From positions 1 to 57,670 of the forward strand of contig JBBIQS010000051.1 in assembly GCA_037442205.1 (NCBI GenBank): a stretch of DNA of 57,670 nt. Reading direction: 5' to 3'. A model generated the notes under the pieces. The model saw only the letters and a list, made by a program, of their open reading frames with translations, ran no database searches and had not been told where the DNA came from. Positions 8,215-15,802 of this stretch are shown here, in pieces. The position numbers and the translations under genes are program-made. Numbering within the stretch: the stretch's first letter is position 1; every line of letters starts with the position of its first letter. Source of the DNA: JBBIQS01 sp037442205. Lineage in GTDB: Bacteria; Myxococcota; Myxococcia; Myxococcales; UBA5297.

Positions 8215-8949
8215 TTAGCGGCGCGCCTTCTTGCCCTTGGCCGGCTTGGTGGGCTTGGCCTTGGCGACCTTGGCGGCCTGGACGCGCTTGGCGGCGCGGA
8301 CCTTGAGCGCCGGCTTGGCCGGGCGGGAGGCGGCCTTGGCGGCGGCCTTGGCGCGGGCGCGGGCCTTGGGAGGCGTCGGGCGCAGGCGCTTGCCGGTCAT
8401 GGCCTTGGTGTCCTCGGGCTTGAGGTAGCCGATGTCCACCAGCGACTGGATCACGTGGTTGGCGCTCTCGTCGACCGACTCGGCGTCGGTCTTGACGATG
8501 ACCTCGGCGTGCTGCGGGGTCTCGTAGGGGTCGGTGACGCCGGTGAAGTTGGGGATCTCGCCGGCCAGGGCCTTCTTGTACTGGCCGGTGGTGTCGCGCT
8601 CGATCAGCTTCTCGGTGGGGCAATCGACCCAGACTTCGACGAAGCGGCCGACCTGGCGGCGGATTTCGTCGCGGGTCTCGCGCAGCGGGCTGACGGCGGC
8701 GACGACGGCGATCACGTCGTTGCGGGTCAGCAGCTTGGCGAGCAGGCCCAGGCGGCGATTGACTGCCTCGCGCTCCTCCTTGACGTGGGGCTCGGGCTTG
8801 AGGAGCGGCTCGGCGAGCTCGTCGAAGTCGAGGACCTCGACCTTGCGGCCGGCGGCGTTGAAGCGCTGGCCGAGGTAGGTGGCGATCGAGCTCTTGCCAG
8901 CGCCGATCATCCCCGTCAGCCAGAGGGTGAATCCAGTGGTCTGCGCCAT
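8215..8949 (-). CDS. cysC: APS kinase with basic Ala/Lys-rich C-terminal tail
   Basis: This 244-residue protein is an adenylylsulfate kinase-like P-loop kinase. The Walker A motif GMIGAGKSS lies at about 14-22, followed by VLDFDEL, VSPLRETRDEIR, and the substrate loop GVTDPYETP near 150. It would phosphorylate APS to PAPS with ATP. The last about 60 residues are unusual: almost only Lys, Arg, Ala and Pro (for example AKPTKPAKGKKARR), like a bacterial histone-H1-type tail. The ATG at 8949 is supported by GGAGG eight bases upstream. No cysD or cysN gene is adjacent. The kinase call is good; sulfate activation as its role is an inference. Confidence 0.8.
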   Translation of the reverse strand: MAQTTGFTLWLTGMIGAGKSSIATYLGQRFNAAGRKVEVLDFDELAEPLLKPEPHVKEEREAVNRRLGLLAKLLTRNDVIAVVAAVSPLRETRDEIRRQVGRFVEVWVDCPTEKLIERDTTGQYKKALAGEIPNFTGVTDPYETPQHAEVIVKTDAESVDESANHVIQSLVDIGYLKPEDTKAMTGKRLRPTPPKARARAKAAAKAASRPAKPALKVRAAKRVQAAKVAKAKPTKPAKGKKARR

Positions 8950-9242
8950 CGTGGTGGCCTCCGCCCGGCGGGTCATTGAGGGCCCCCGGGGCTCAAGTAA
9001 CGTCCGCGCGATGAAGCGGCCGGCAGGACCGGCATTCCCCGACCGACCGCGCGAGCAGGCAGGGGCCTGGGAGGGAGCGCCCCCCATACAACTCGACCAA
9101 GGGTTAAACAACCGAAATACCTTGGCTTTTCCAGGTCGACAGGCGAGCGGGGCTGGAGAAGAAGCGCACGCGCGGGATGGCGGCCGGATGCCCGCGGGAT
9201 CTCCCCCCGGGATCAAAAAGGTGCTGCTTTTACATCAGGATA
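8950..9242. other. Intergenic region upstream of cysC
   Basis: This stretch contains no frame with coding character. Presumably it holds the cysC promoter, but I see no convincing -35/-10 pair. It continues directly into the tandem repeat that starts near 9276. Confidence 0.4.
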
Positions 9243-9275
9243 CGGCCGTTGGCAAGGGCCGTGAACGGAGCTCCC

Positions 9276-9542
9276 GCCAGGGACCGCAGGGGGGCCGGCG
9301 CGATGCCGATCGCATTCATACGGAGGCGGTTTAGCGCAAAGCCAGGAGTCGCAAGCCCGCGAACCGAGGAATGAACCGCGGTGCCGGTGCCACTGGCGCG
9401 GCGGCGGCGAAGCACGACGCCAGGCGGCGCAAACCAGCGAGAGAAAGAAGAGCCCCGGTGCCGCTGGCACTCACGCGGCGGCGGCGAACCGCGAAGCCAG
9501 GAGGCGCAACCCCGCGAACGGAGGGAGGAACCCCGGTGCGAC
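9276..9542. repeat. Degenerate tandem repeat, four units of about 65-78 bp
   Basis: A core GCCAGG-N3-CGCA recurs at 9276, 9341, 9419 and 9496, giving periods of 65, 78 and 77 bases. Units 2-4 also share GGTGCC, GGCGCGGCGGCGGCGAA-like and GCGAAC-like blocks; unit 1 is more diverged. The array runs up to the metallophosphoesterase stop codon. On the minus strand it is open in one frame, but codon usage differs from the neighbours and I treat it as non-coding. Confidence 0.7.
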
Positions 9543-10274
9543 TCACACGCCGAGGAACAGGCGCTTGCCGAAGTTGAGGGCGAGGTCGGCGTCGAAGATC
9601 TTCTGAGCCGAGGCCTCGATGTCGTACTCGACGCGGTGGTACTCGACGGTGCGGGCGTCGGTGTCGTGGATGACGAAGCAGGCGCGGTTGTCGTAGTCGC
9701 GCGGCTGGCCCACCGAGCCGACGGAGATCATGTACTTGTAGCCGCGGCGGATGCCGAACTTCTGCGCGACCACGTCGTTGACCTCGCCGTTGCCGATCGC
9801 GAAGGCCTTGCACAGGTGGCTGTGGCCGATGAAGGTGACCTCGGGGAGGCTCTTGACGTGCGGCAGCAGCTCGCGGGCCTGCTCGAGGGCGAAGATGTAC
9901 TCGTAGGCGCGGGGATCGAGCGGCGAGCCGTGGCAGAAGCCGACCTCGCCGATGCGGTAGGCGAACGGGAGGCTGCGCAGCCAGCGCAGGTTCTCGTCGG
10001 CCAGGACCGAGGCGGACCAGTCGAGGGCGTGGCGGGCGGCGTCGTAATAGAAGCTGTAGTCCATGCGCCCGGCGACGGCCGCGTCATGGTTGCCGAGCAG
10101 AGTGACCTCGGCCAGGTTGCGGACCCGCTCGCAGCATTCGTTGGGGCTGGCCCCGTAGCCGATCACGTCGCCCAGGCAGACCACGCGATCGACCCGGGTG
10201 CGTTCGATGACCTTGATGACTTCGGTCAGGGCCTCGAGGTTGCTGTGGACGTCCGAGATGATTGCGATGCGCAT
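9543..10274 (-). CDS. Calcineurin-like metallophosphoesterase
   Basis: This 243-residue protein has all the dimetal phosphoesterase motifs in order: ISDVHSN (residue 6), CLGDVIGYG (about 34), LLGNHDAAV (about 60), a mid CHGS, and FIGHSHLCKAF (about 148). It resembles the YfcE/MJ0936-type subgroup that hydrolyses phosphodiesters or protein phosphates. No signal peptide is present. It is monocistronic: a promoter-like pair lies upstream and the tandem repeat downstream. The physiological substrate cannot be read from the sequence. Confidence 0.88.
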   Translation of the reverse strand: MRIAIISDVHSNLEALTEVIKVIERTRVDRVVCLGDVIGYGASPNECCERVRNLAEVTLLGNHDAAVAGRMDYSFYYDAARHALDWSASVLADENLRWLRSLPFAYRIGEVGFCHGSPLDPRAYEYIFALEQARELLPHVKSLPEVTFIGHSHLCKAFAIGNGEVNDVVAQKFGIRRGYKYMISVGSVGQPRDYDNRACFVIHDTDARTVEYHRVEYDIEASAQKIFDADLALNFGKRLFLGV

Positions 10275-10343
10275 CGGGCTCTTTCAACCAGCAACCTGGC
10301 GGCGACTCGGCCCCAGAAAGCCGGGGAGCGAAAGTCGGGCGGC

Positions 10344-10373
10344 ATTCTAGGCGCGCGGCGGCGCCTCCCACAA
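10344..10373 (-). promoter_or_regulatory. Putative promoter of the metallophosphoesterase gene
   Basis: TTGTGG (10368-10373) and TAGAAT (10344-10349) are 18 bases apart on the minus strand, about 70 bases before the start codon. The -10 is good; the -35 is moderate. Confidence 0.4.
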
Positions 10374-10413
10374 GCCTCAGGGCTCTACGATGCCCGCACC
10401 TCGGCGCGGAGGC

Positions 10414-10451
10414 AAAAAAGAAGCGCGGCGGACGTCTTCGTCCAACCGCGC
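10414..10451 (-). terminator. Rho-independent terminator of the tRNA gene
   Basis: On the minus strand GCGCGG-tt-GGACG pairs with CGTCC-g-CCGCGC around an AAGA loop (10423-10451) and is followed by TTCTTTTTT. It lies 18 bases past the tRNA 3' end. This is the clearest intrinsic terminator in the window. Confidence 0.85.
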
Positions 10452-10469
10452 GTTCGAAAGGGGCTGCTG

Positions 10470-10543
10470 TGGCGAGGGGCGGACTCGAACCGCCGACCTG
10501 CGGATTATGAGACCGCCGCTCTAGCCAGTTGAGCTACCTCGCC
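10470..10543 (-). tRNA. tRNA-Met (anticodon CAU), possibly tRNA-Ile2
   Basis: The 74-base cloverleaf has acceptor GGCGAGG/CCTCGCC with discriminator A, D-arm GCTC/GAGC, anticodon loop CTCATAA, and T-arm GGCGG-TTCGAGT-CCGCC. CCA is not encoded. The CTCATAA loop fits elongator tRNA-Met; a tRNA-Ile read through lysidine also has CAU, so that remains possible. The last anticodon-stem pair (31:39) is T-T rather than A-T. A consensus promoter precedes it and a terminator follows, so it is its own transcription unit. Confidence 0.92.
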
Positions 10544-10562
10544 GGTCCTTTCGGGGCGGCGG

Positions 10563-10591
10563 ATAGTAGGCGGCACCCGATCCCCTGTCAA
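10563..10591 (-). promoter_or_regulatory. Sigma-70 promoter of the tRNA gene
   Basis: TTGACA (10586-10591), a 17-base spacer, and TACTAT (10563-10568) lie on the minus strand, with the -10 ending 19 bases before the mature tRNA 5' end. Confidence 0.8.
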
Positions 10592-10870
10592 CCGGATTGA
10601 GAGAAATCGAGCACCGGGCCGGGCTTCGGGATCGAGGGGGATCGGAAGCGCCGCGCCGCACCGCGCCAAGCCGAGCCAGGCCTCCCAACCGTCGATATTC
10701 ACGTGGAGATTTCAGCGCGCCCTGCCCGGCGCCGTTTGCCGATGTCAGGGTGGCGTGGTAGGAAGCCGGTCGAAATTGCCATGGGAACGGGCGCACTTTT
10801 TTTGACAAGTGGGAGACGTGGGGCATCCTCGTAGCGTCCTGTAGCACCCGGTAGCCGCGAGGAGGGCCGC
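10592..10870. other. Intergenic region between tRNA promoter and RHH gene
   Basis: No gene is seen. A TTGACA occurs on the plus strand at 10802-10807, 63 bases before the ribbon-helix-helix start, but the -10 region 17 bases on (ATCCTC) is poor, so the promoter of that gene is only suggested. Confidence 0.4.
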
Positions 10871-11065
10871 ATGAACGAGAACCACGACGAAGTCGCCACC
10901 CACGTGCTGATTTCGGCAGAGGCGGCCGAGAAGCTCAAGGCGCTGAGCCGGAAGACGCGGGTGACGCAGAGCGAGTACTTGCGCGAGGCGGTGGACGACC
11001 TGCTGCGCAAGTACGCCGCCGAGCGGGCCAGGGAAATGGCGGAGGAGCTAGCTTCGAATGCCTAG
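10871..11065 (+). CDS. Ribbon-helix-helix DNA-binding protein
   Basis: This 64-residue protein fits the CopG/Arc fold: a short beta strand (THVLISAEAAEKLKAL), helix A, and the turn SRKTRVTQSEYLREAVDDLLRK typical of antitoxin-like or autoregulating RHH proteins, then a charged helix. It would bind DNA as a dimer. GAGGAGG lies six bases upstream of the ATG. The next small gene starts 16 bases after its stop, so the two form an operon closed by a hairpin. No toxin fold is recognisable downstream, so I do not call this a toxin-antitoxin locus. Confidence 0.78.
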   Translation: MNENHDEVATHVLISAEAAEKLKALSRKTRVTQSEYLREAVDDLLRKYAAERAREMAEELASNA

Positions 11066-11081
11066 GGCGAGGAGGACGGCA

Positions 11082-11264
11082 GTGCTGACACAAGCCGAGG
11101 TGCAGCCAGGGCGGGCGGCGATCTGGGACAAGCTCGCCAGCGGGGAGTTGGCCTTCGACTTCACCCCGCCGCCGGCCAATCCCCAGGTCCCGTCCGCCGA
11201 GACGGACACCGAGCACGGCGGGGTCAAGGAAGCAATCCTGCGCTGGCTGGACGAGCAGCTCTAG
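11082..11264 (+). CDS. Small hypothetical protein in RHH operon
   Basis: This 60-residue product has an acidic pattern with AAIWDKLASGELAFDF and ends in EAILRWLDEQL, a likely amphipathic helix. I chose GTG at 11082 because AGGAGG sits seven bases before it; an ATG at 11058 would add eight basic residues and overlap the upstream stop. It shares no family I recognise and lacks a membrane segment or signal peptide. Because it follows the RHH gene with a good ribosome site and precedes a terminator, it is probably expressed with it. Confidence 0.5.
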   Translation: MLTQAEVQPGRAAIWDKLASGELAFDFTPPPANPQVPSAETDTEHGGVKEAILRWLDEQL

Positions 11265-11289
11265 CCCCTGCCCTCTTCCATTTCGCACG

Positions 11290-11321
11290 CGCGGCCGCAC
11301 GGGAAATCCCGAGCGGCCGCG
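11290..11321 (+). terminator. Hairpin after the RHH operon
   Basis: CGCGGCCGC (11290-11298) pairs with GCGGCCGCG (11313-11321) and an inner CGGG/CCCG stem closes on an AAAT loop. It lies 25 bases past the stop. There is no T-run, as for most hairpins in this GC-rich DNA. Confidence 0.55.
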
Positions 11322-11456
11322 GGCGCTTCAGGGCTCAGGGCCGCAGTTCGGCAGGTCTCTTTGATGACTCAGCCAACGCGGTCAGCCCAAGCCCTTTGAC
11401 GAGCTCCGGGCAGGAGGAGTCGAGTCCCCCTCGACATCACGGTCGACTTGGTCGAC

Positions 11457-11480
11457 CGCTCCGCTCGGGGCGAACGGATT
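11457..11480. repeat. Dispersed short repeat, copy 2
   Basis: This is the partner of 6311-6334, with 21 of 24 matching bases. It lies just past the stop of the YbhN-like gene. Confidence 0.45.
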
Positions 11481-11505
11481 CACGGTCAGCATTCCGACCA
11501 CGACC

Positions 11506-12561
11506 CTAGGGCTGCGCCGCCGCCGGCTCGCTCGGCTCCTCGTCGGAAGCGCTGCTGGACCAGAGCGCACTCAGCCCGACGTGGCCGCTGAGCAGGAAGA
11601 ACAACCCGAACAGCACCTGCTGGCCGAACTGGGCCGCCCACAGGATCCAGGCGAAAGCCTGAACCGCCCCCTGGTGCTCGGGCGCGGGGAAGAACAGCTG
11701 CATGCCGATGATCACCGCGCCCTGGAAGGTCCCGAGCATGCCCGGGCCGGCGGGGATCATCACCCCGGCCACCAGCACTCCCAGCACCGCGCAGGCCGCG
11801 GTGATCCCCATCTCCAGCCCGAAGCCGCGGGCCAGGATCGCCATCCCCGCCGCGTTGATGCCCCAGTAGACGACGGTGAGCAGGAAGAAGATCAGGACCT
11901 TGCGCCGGTCGGGGACCATCTTCAGCCCGCCGATGAAGGCGTCGAGCATCCCCACCGCCTTCTGCGTCAGCCGCGGGCTGATCGGCCGGCCGATGGCATC
12001 AACCACCTTCCCCGCCAGCTCCCGCTTCCAGTAGGCCACCAGCAGGAACACCAACAGCGCGAAGAAGAACAGGAACACGAACGCCCCGCCGGCACGCACC
12101 CAGGCGATCTTCTCCGGGGTGGTCACCGGCTTGCTCAACAGCAGCGCGGCGATCAGCACCACCGCCATGGCGATCCCGTCCACCACCCGCTCCACCACCA
12201 CCGAGGCCATGGCCGCGCTGCGGCGGATCTTGCCCTTCTCGGCGATGAGCAACGGCCGGGCCAACTCGCCCAGCCGGAACGGGACCACCACCAACGCCAT
12301 GAAGCCGATCGCCCCGGCGCTGTTCAGCCGCTTGAACCCGGGCTTGCCCACCGGCTCGAGCAGGATGCCCCAGCGGATCACCCGGCAGAAGTGGATGACC
12401 GCCAGGATCGCCAGGTACGGCAGAAGGTACAGGTAATCCGCGGACTTGAGCGACAGCCAGACCTGGCCCAGGTCGGTGTGGCGCAGGGTGAGCCAGATGA
12501 AGAAGGCACTGATCACCAGGCTCAGGGCCACCTTGAGCAGCTTGCCGCCGGTCCCGTTCAT
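11506..12561 (-). CDS. YbhN/UPF0104-family integral membrane protein (flippase-like)
   Basis: This 351-residue protein has about eight hydrophobic segments and the features of the lysylphosphatidylglycerol-synthase transmembrane family: FCRVIRWGILLEPVG near 60, VVVPFRLGELARPLLIAEK near 90 and IPAGPGMLGTFQGA near 265. Members without the synthetase domain are thought to translocate lipids or lipid-linked sugars. The tail is Ala/Pro/Glu-rich. Its ATG overlaps the TGA of the PHP phosphatase gene (ATGA), so the two are translationally coupled, which hints at envelope polysaccharide or lipid work. The substrate is unknown. Confidence 0.82.
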   Translation of the reverse strand: MNGTGGKLLKVALSLVISAFFIWLTLRHTDLGQVWLSLKSADYLYLLPYLAILAVIHFCRVIRWGILLEPVGKPGFKRLNSAGAIGFMALVVVPFRLGELARPLLIAEKGKIRRSAAMASVVVERVVDGIAMAVVLIAALLLSKPVTTPEKIAWVRAGGAFVFLFFFALLVFLLVAYWKRELAGKVVDAIGRPISPRLTQKAVGMLDAFIGGLKMVPDRRKVLIFFLLTVVYWGINAAGMAILARGFGLEMGITAACAVLGVLVAGVMIPAGPGMLGTFQGAVIIGMQLFFPAPEHQGAVQAFAWILWAAQFGQQVLFGLFFLLSGHVGLSALWSSSASDEEPSEPAAAQP

Positions 12562-13274
12562 TCCGCCAGCTCCTCGCCGCGGATGATTCTCGCGGGGTTG
12601 TCGGCCAAAAGCCTGTCGCACGCCGCCTTGCCGGCGAGCTTCTCCAGCTCGCGGATCGATTCGACGATCCACTTCTCGGCGCCGTCGGCGTCGTGCAGGT
12701 CGGTGGCCGCCACCGAATAGAGTCCCTTTTCCAGGATCTTGACCGCAGTCTTCTTGACCGCCTTGCCGAAGCGGCCGGTGAGGCTGCCCAGGTCGAGCTG
12801 CAGCGGGGCCCCGGCCTGCACCGCCGCCTGGGCCCGCGCGACATCCTGGAACTCGGCGCAGCGCTCGGGATGGGCGATCAGCGGCACCGCCCCCTTGCGC
12901 CGCAGCCGGAAGATCAGCTCCCCGAGGTTGGGCACCACGCTCTCGTAGGGCGCCTCGACCAACAGGTAGCGCCGGCCGGCGATGTGCCGCCCCTGCCCCG
13001 CCAGCTCCCGCTCCAGGAAGTCGGCGTCGAGGTAGTTCTCGGCGCCCTCGTACAGCGCCAACTCGAGCCCTTCCCTGGCCAGGTGCTCCGCGAGCTCCAG
13101 CCGCCGCGAGGCGCAGGCCGCCGCTCCGGGGAACTGGGGGCGGGCGTGCGGGCTGGGCGCCACCGCCGAGAAACCGGCCGCCATCAGCGCCCGGACCATC
13201 GCCAGCGAGCCGGCGGCGTCGGCGGGGCCGTCGTCGATTCCGTAGAGGAGATGGCAGTGCAGGTCGACGTACAT
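12558..13274 (-). CDS. CpsB/CapC-type tyrosine phosphatase, PHP fold
   Basis: This 238-residue protein starts with MYVDLHCHLLYGIDDGPAD, the metal-binding HxH and DDG motif of the CpsB/CapC family (PHP fold, manganese-dependent). It continues with a conserved SPHARPQFPG, an LLVEAPYESVVP strand, PLIAHPERCAEF near 140 and AATDLHDADG near 190, all metal-ligand regions. These enzymes dephosphorylate the tyrosine kinase that controls capsule or exopolysaccharide export. No matching kinase is in the window. It overlaps the YbhN-like gene by four bases. There is no clear Shine-Dalgarno before this ATG. Confidence 0.85.
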   Translation of the reverse strand: MYVDLHCHLLYGIDDGPADAAGSLAMVRALMAAGFSAVAPSPHARPQFPGAAACASRRLELAEHLAREGLELALYEGAENYLDADFLERELAGQGRHIAGRRYLLVEAPYESVVPNLGELIFRLRRKGAVPLIAHPERCAEFQDVARAQAAVQAGAPLQLDLGSLTGRFGKAVKKTAVKILEKGLYSVAATDLHDADGAEKWIVESIRELEKLAGKAACDRLLADNPARIIRGEELAE

Positions 13275-13363
13275 GGGAGGCGGAAAAGCCGCGCATGATA
13301 GCCGCGGCCCCTTCGACCTGGCAATAAACCCTGGCGGATTTCGGACGTTTGGCCGATCGGGCG

Positions 13364-15487
13364 CTAGCGCCCCCGGCGGCGACGCAGCCCGGCCAGCATC
13401 GAGGCGAGCCCGAGCAGCGGCAAGGCCGAGCTGTCGATGGACGAGCAGCCGCAGCGGTTGACGCACTTGCCCGATGCGCAGTGGCCGCGCGAGCACTCGG
13501 TGCCGTCGGGCTTGTTGACCCCGAGGCAGGCCCCGCTGTTGCGGTCGCAGGCGGCCGAGGCCTGGCACTCCTCCACCGGGCACTGCACCGGGCTGCCCGT
13601 GCACTGGCCGGCCTTGCAAGCGTCCTGGAAGGTGCAGGGGTTGGAGTCGTCGCAGGCCACGCCATCCGGCCCCGGGGCCTGGACGCAGCCGCCGGCGTGG
13701 AAGTCGCAGATCCCCTCCAGCCGGCAGGCGGTGGCCGGGCAGGAGCGGGCGGTGCCGCGGCAGACGCCCTGGTCGCAGACGTCGTTCTCGGTGCAGGCGG
13801 TGCCGTCGTCGCACTTGACGCCCGACAGGCCGGTGCAGGTACCGTCGGCGCTGGCGCCCTTGGCCTTGGTGCAGGCCTGGCAGGCGCCCTCGCATGCCTG
13901 GTCGCAGCAGACCCCGTCGACGCAGTAGCCGCTCTGGCAGGTGCCTCCGATGGTGCAGCTCGCCCCCGTCTCGGCCGGAGGCTTGATGGTCACGTCGAAG
14001 GTCACGTCGGTGCCCTGGCGAGCGATGTTCTCGACGAAGATGCTCGAGGTGCGGGCCCCGTAGGCAAGCGAGCTGGGGTTGCTCAGCGGCGTGAAGGCGT
14101 GGTTGCTGGCGGTGGGGAACGGGTCGTTGGCGTCGCCCGATTCGCGGGCGTACTTGTTGAGCTCGCGCTTGCCGTCGGCCTGCTCCAGATCCACCAGGTA
14201 GCGGTTGGGGTTGTCCTCGTTGGTGACCGATTCGTCGACGTGGAAGATGAGCATCCCTTCGCCGGGCAGATAGGCGTCGTAGCCGGTGGCCTGGCGGTTC
14301 TCGAGCAGGAAGAACTGCCGCGCCGGCATGCCGTCGTCGAGCCGGTAGCTCTCGGCGGTCTGCTCGGCGGGAGGCAGGGTCAGCCCGGGGGTGGTCGCGG
14401 CGAGGTGGATCGGGGTGACGAAGCCCAGCTTCTCCTTGGACCAGGCGTCGGGGTGGGTGGGGACGCTGCCGTCCATCCCCGGGCCGGCCCACGGCCCCAT
14501 GCTCATCACGCTCCACAGCCCCAGCCCGCCGGAGGCGTAGTTGTAGTCGTAGAGGTCGGGCAGGCCGAAGAAGTGAGCGGTCTCGTGGCAGATCACGCCG
14601 ATCTGCGTGATCGAGCGGCCGGAGGGGCCGAACTCCGGCTCGGTGTGGTAGGCCACGAAGCTCAGCCCGCCGGCGGTGAATTCGCCGCCCATGCCGCGCA
14701 GGTCGGCGAAGTGGGAGTGGATCAGGCTGGGGTCGCCGGTGGTCTCGTAGCCCATGCCGCTGTGGATGATGTCCACCGCGTCGATGATCCCGTCGTGGTT
14801 GGCGTCGTAGGGGGTGAAGTCGAAGTTGTGGGCCACCAGGTAGTCGATGGCCTCCCGGAACATCTCGGTGACCGAGCCGCTCGGGTTCTGGGCGTTGTAG
14901 GCGTAGTAGGCGGCGTCGTGCTTGAGGGGAATCCAGTCGGTGATGGTCGAGACCAGGTCGAACGAGTTGTAGGAGACCTCGTGGTAGTAGTCGCGCACCG
15001 AGGCCTGGGGGCCGTTGAAGACCGGGTCGAAGTCGGCCTTGGTGTAGGTGGTCTTCTGGTCGGTGAACTTCACCAGCAGCACCAGGTTGTGGACCTGGCC
15101 CGAGGCCGCCGGGAAGCCGGGGATGAAGCGGAAGGATCGCGGGCGCATCTGCAGCGCCGACTGGCGCGCCCGCAGGTCGGGGCCCAGATGCGGGGTCAGC
15201 CCGGCGGCGACCGGATCGACCTGGCCGGCGCGCAGCCCGCTGGGCCTGAGGGCGCCGGTGGAGTCGCGCACCGCGTAGTGCCAGCTCTTGGAGGGACGAT
15301 CGAAGGCCAGGTCGAAGCCCTGCAGGTCCTCGAACCAGGAGAGGCGCTCGTCGCCGAACATGTGCGCCTGGACGGTGCTGCCGTCGGCGTTGCGCAGGGT
15401 CAGCGCGAAGGGCGGCGCGGGCACCGCCGCAGCCCTCCCCGCCATCAGAACCGCGGCCACTGCCAGGGCTGTCGAGACTCGACGCAT
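13364..15487 (-). CDS. Secreted M6-family metalloprotease with MYXO-CTERM-like tail
   Basis: This 707-residue protein begins with a signal peptide (MRRVSTALAVAAVLMAG). The M6 (immune-inhibitor-A-like) protease domain spans about 105-470 with the zinc motif CHETAHFFGLPDLYD near 302 and the met-turn-like LWSVMSMGPWAG. A Cys-rich stalk (about 505-670) has repeated CxxG-x-C-x-DG units. The end is CGCSSIDSSALPLLGLASML followed by RRRR, a cysteine-hydrophobic-arginine sorting tail of the MYXO-CTERM type seen in Myxococcota. The start at 15487 has GGAG six bases upstream; the frame stays open to 17038 but that part is antisense to the ligase gene. Confidence 0.9.
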   Translation of the reverse strand: MRRVSTALAVAAVLMAGRAAAVPAPPFALTLRNADGSTVQAHMFGDERLSWFEDLQGFDLAFDRPSKSWHYAVRDSTGALRPSGLRAGQVDPVAAGLTPHLGPDLRARQSALQMRPRSFRFIPGFPAASGQVHNLVLLVKFTDQKTTYTKADFDPVFNGPQASVRDYYHEVSYNSFDLVSTITDWIPLKHDAAYYAYNAQNPSGSVTEMFREAIDYLVAHNFDFTPYDANHDGIIDAVDIIHSGMGYETTGDPSLIHSHFADLRGMGGEFTAGGLSFVAYHTEPEFGPSGRSITQIGVICHETAHFFGLPDLYDYNYASGGLGLWSVMSMGPWAGPGMDGSVPTHPDAWSKEKLGFVTPIHLAATTPGLTLPPAEQTAESYRLDDGMPARQFFLLENRQATGYDAYLPGEGMLIFHVDESVTNEDNPNRYLVDLEQADGKRELNKYARESGDANDPFPTASNHAFTPLSNPSSLAYGARTSSIFVENIARQGTDVTFDVTIKPPAETGASCTIGGTCQSGYCVDGVCCDQACEGACQACTKAKGASADGTCTGLSGVKCDDGTACTENDVCDQGVCRGTARSCPATACRLEGICDFHAGGCVQAPGPDGVACDDSNPCTFQDACKAGQCTGSPVQCPVEECQASAACDRNSGACLGVNKPDGTECSRGHCASGKCVNRCGCSSIDSSALPLLGLASMLAGLRRRRGR

Positions 15488-15802
15488 GGAAACTCCAGGG
15501 GGCTCAAAGGATGTGGCGCCAAGCGGCTGCATTGGACTGCGAGTGTTGACCTGCTGCCAAGAGCCGGCGGCCACATGCAAGCCGCGCGCCGAGATTCGGG
15601 TCTCTTTAAGCCTGCTTAGACCCTCGGGAAGCGGGCTGGGAGGCGGGAATTCTGAGCGCCAACTACAAGAAACTGCCAGTTCTCGAGCAGTCGGCTGCCA
15701 GGGCACTGGCGAACGCGGGAGGCTCTCCGGAGCCCGGGGGCTGCTAGTCTGCGGTGTCCGCCCGCCGCCAAGGCATTCAGCTTTCCCCTCCCCGATCCGC
15801 CC
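15488..15802. other. Divergent intergenic region
   Basis: This 315-base region separates the M6 protease (minus) from the acyl-CoA ligase (plus) and must hold both promoters. I see an inverted repeat AACTGCCAGTT at 15671-15681 that could be an operator, and a TTTAAG-containing AT-richer patch near 15605. No gene is visible. Confidence 0.4.

Noticed and set aside
9331..9813. Minus-strand frame through the tandem repeat
   Set aside because: It is out of frame with the phosphoesterase and has a repeat-driven Arg/Ala peptide with unlike codon use.
10871..11264. Toxin-antitoxin locus
   Set aside because: The RHH part fits an antitoxin, but the second product has no toxin motif, so the label would be a guess.
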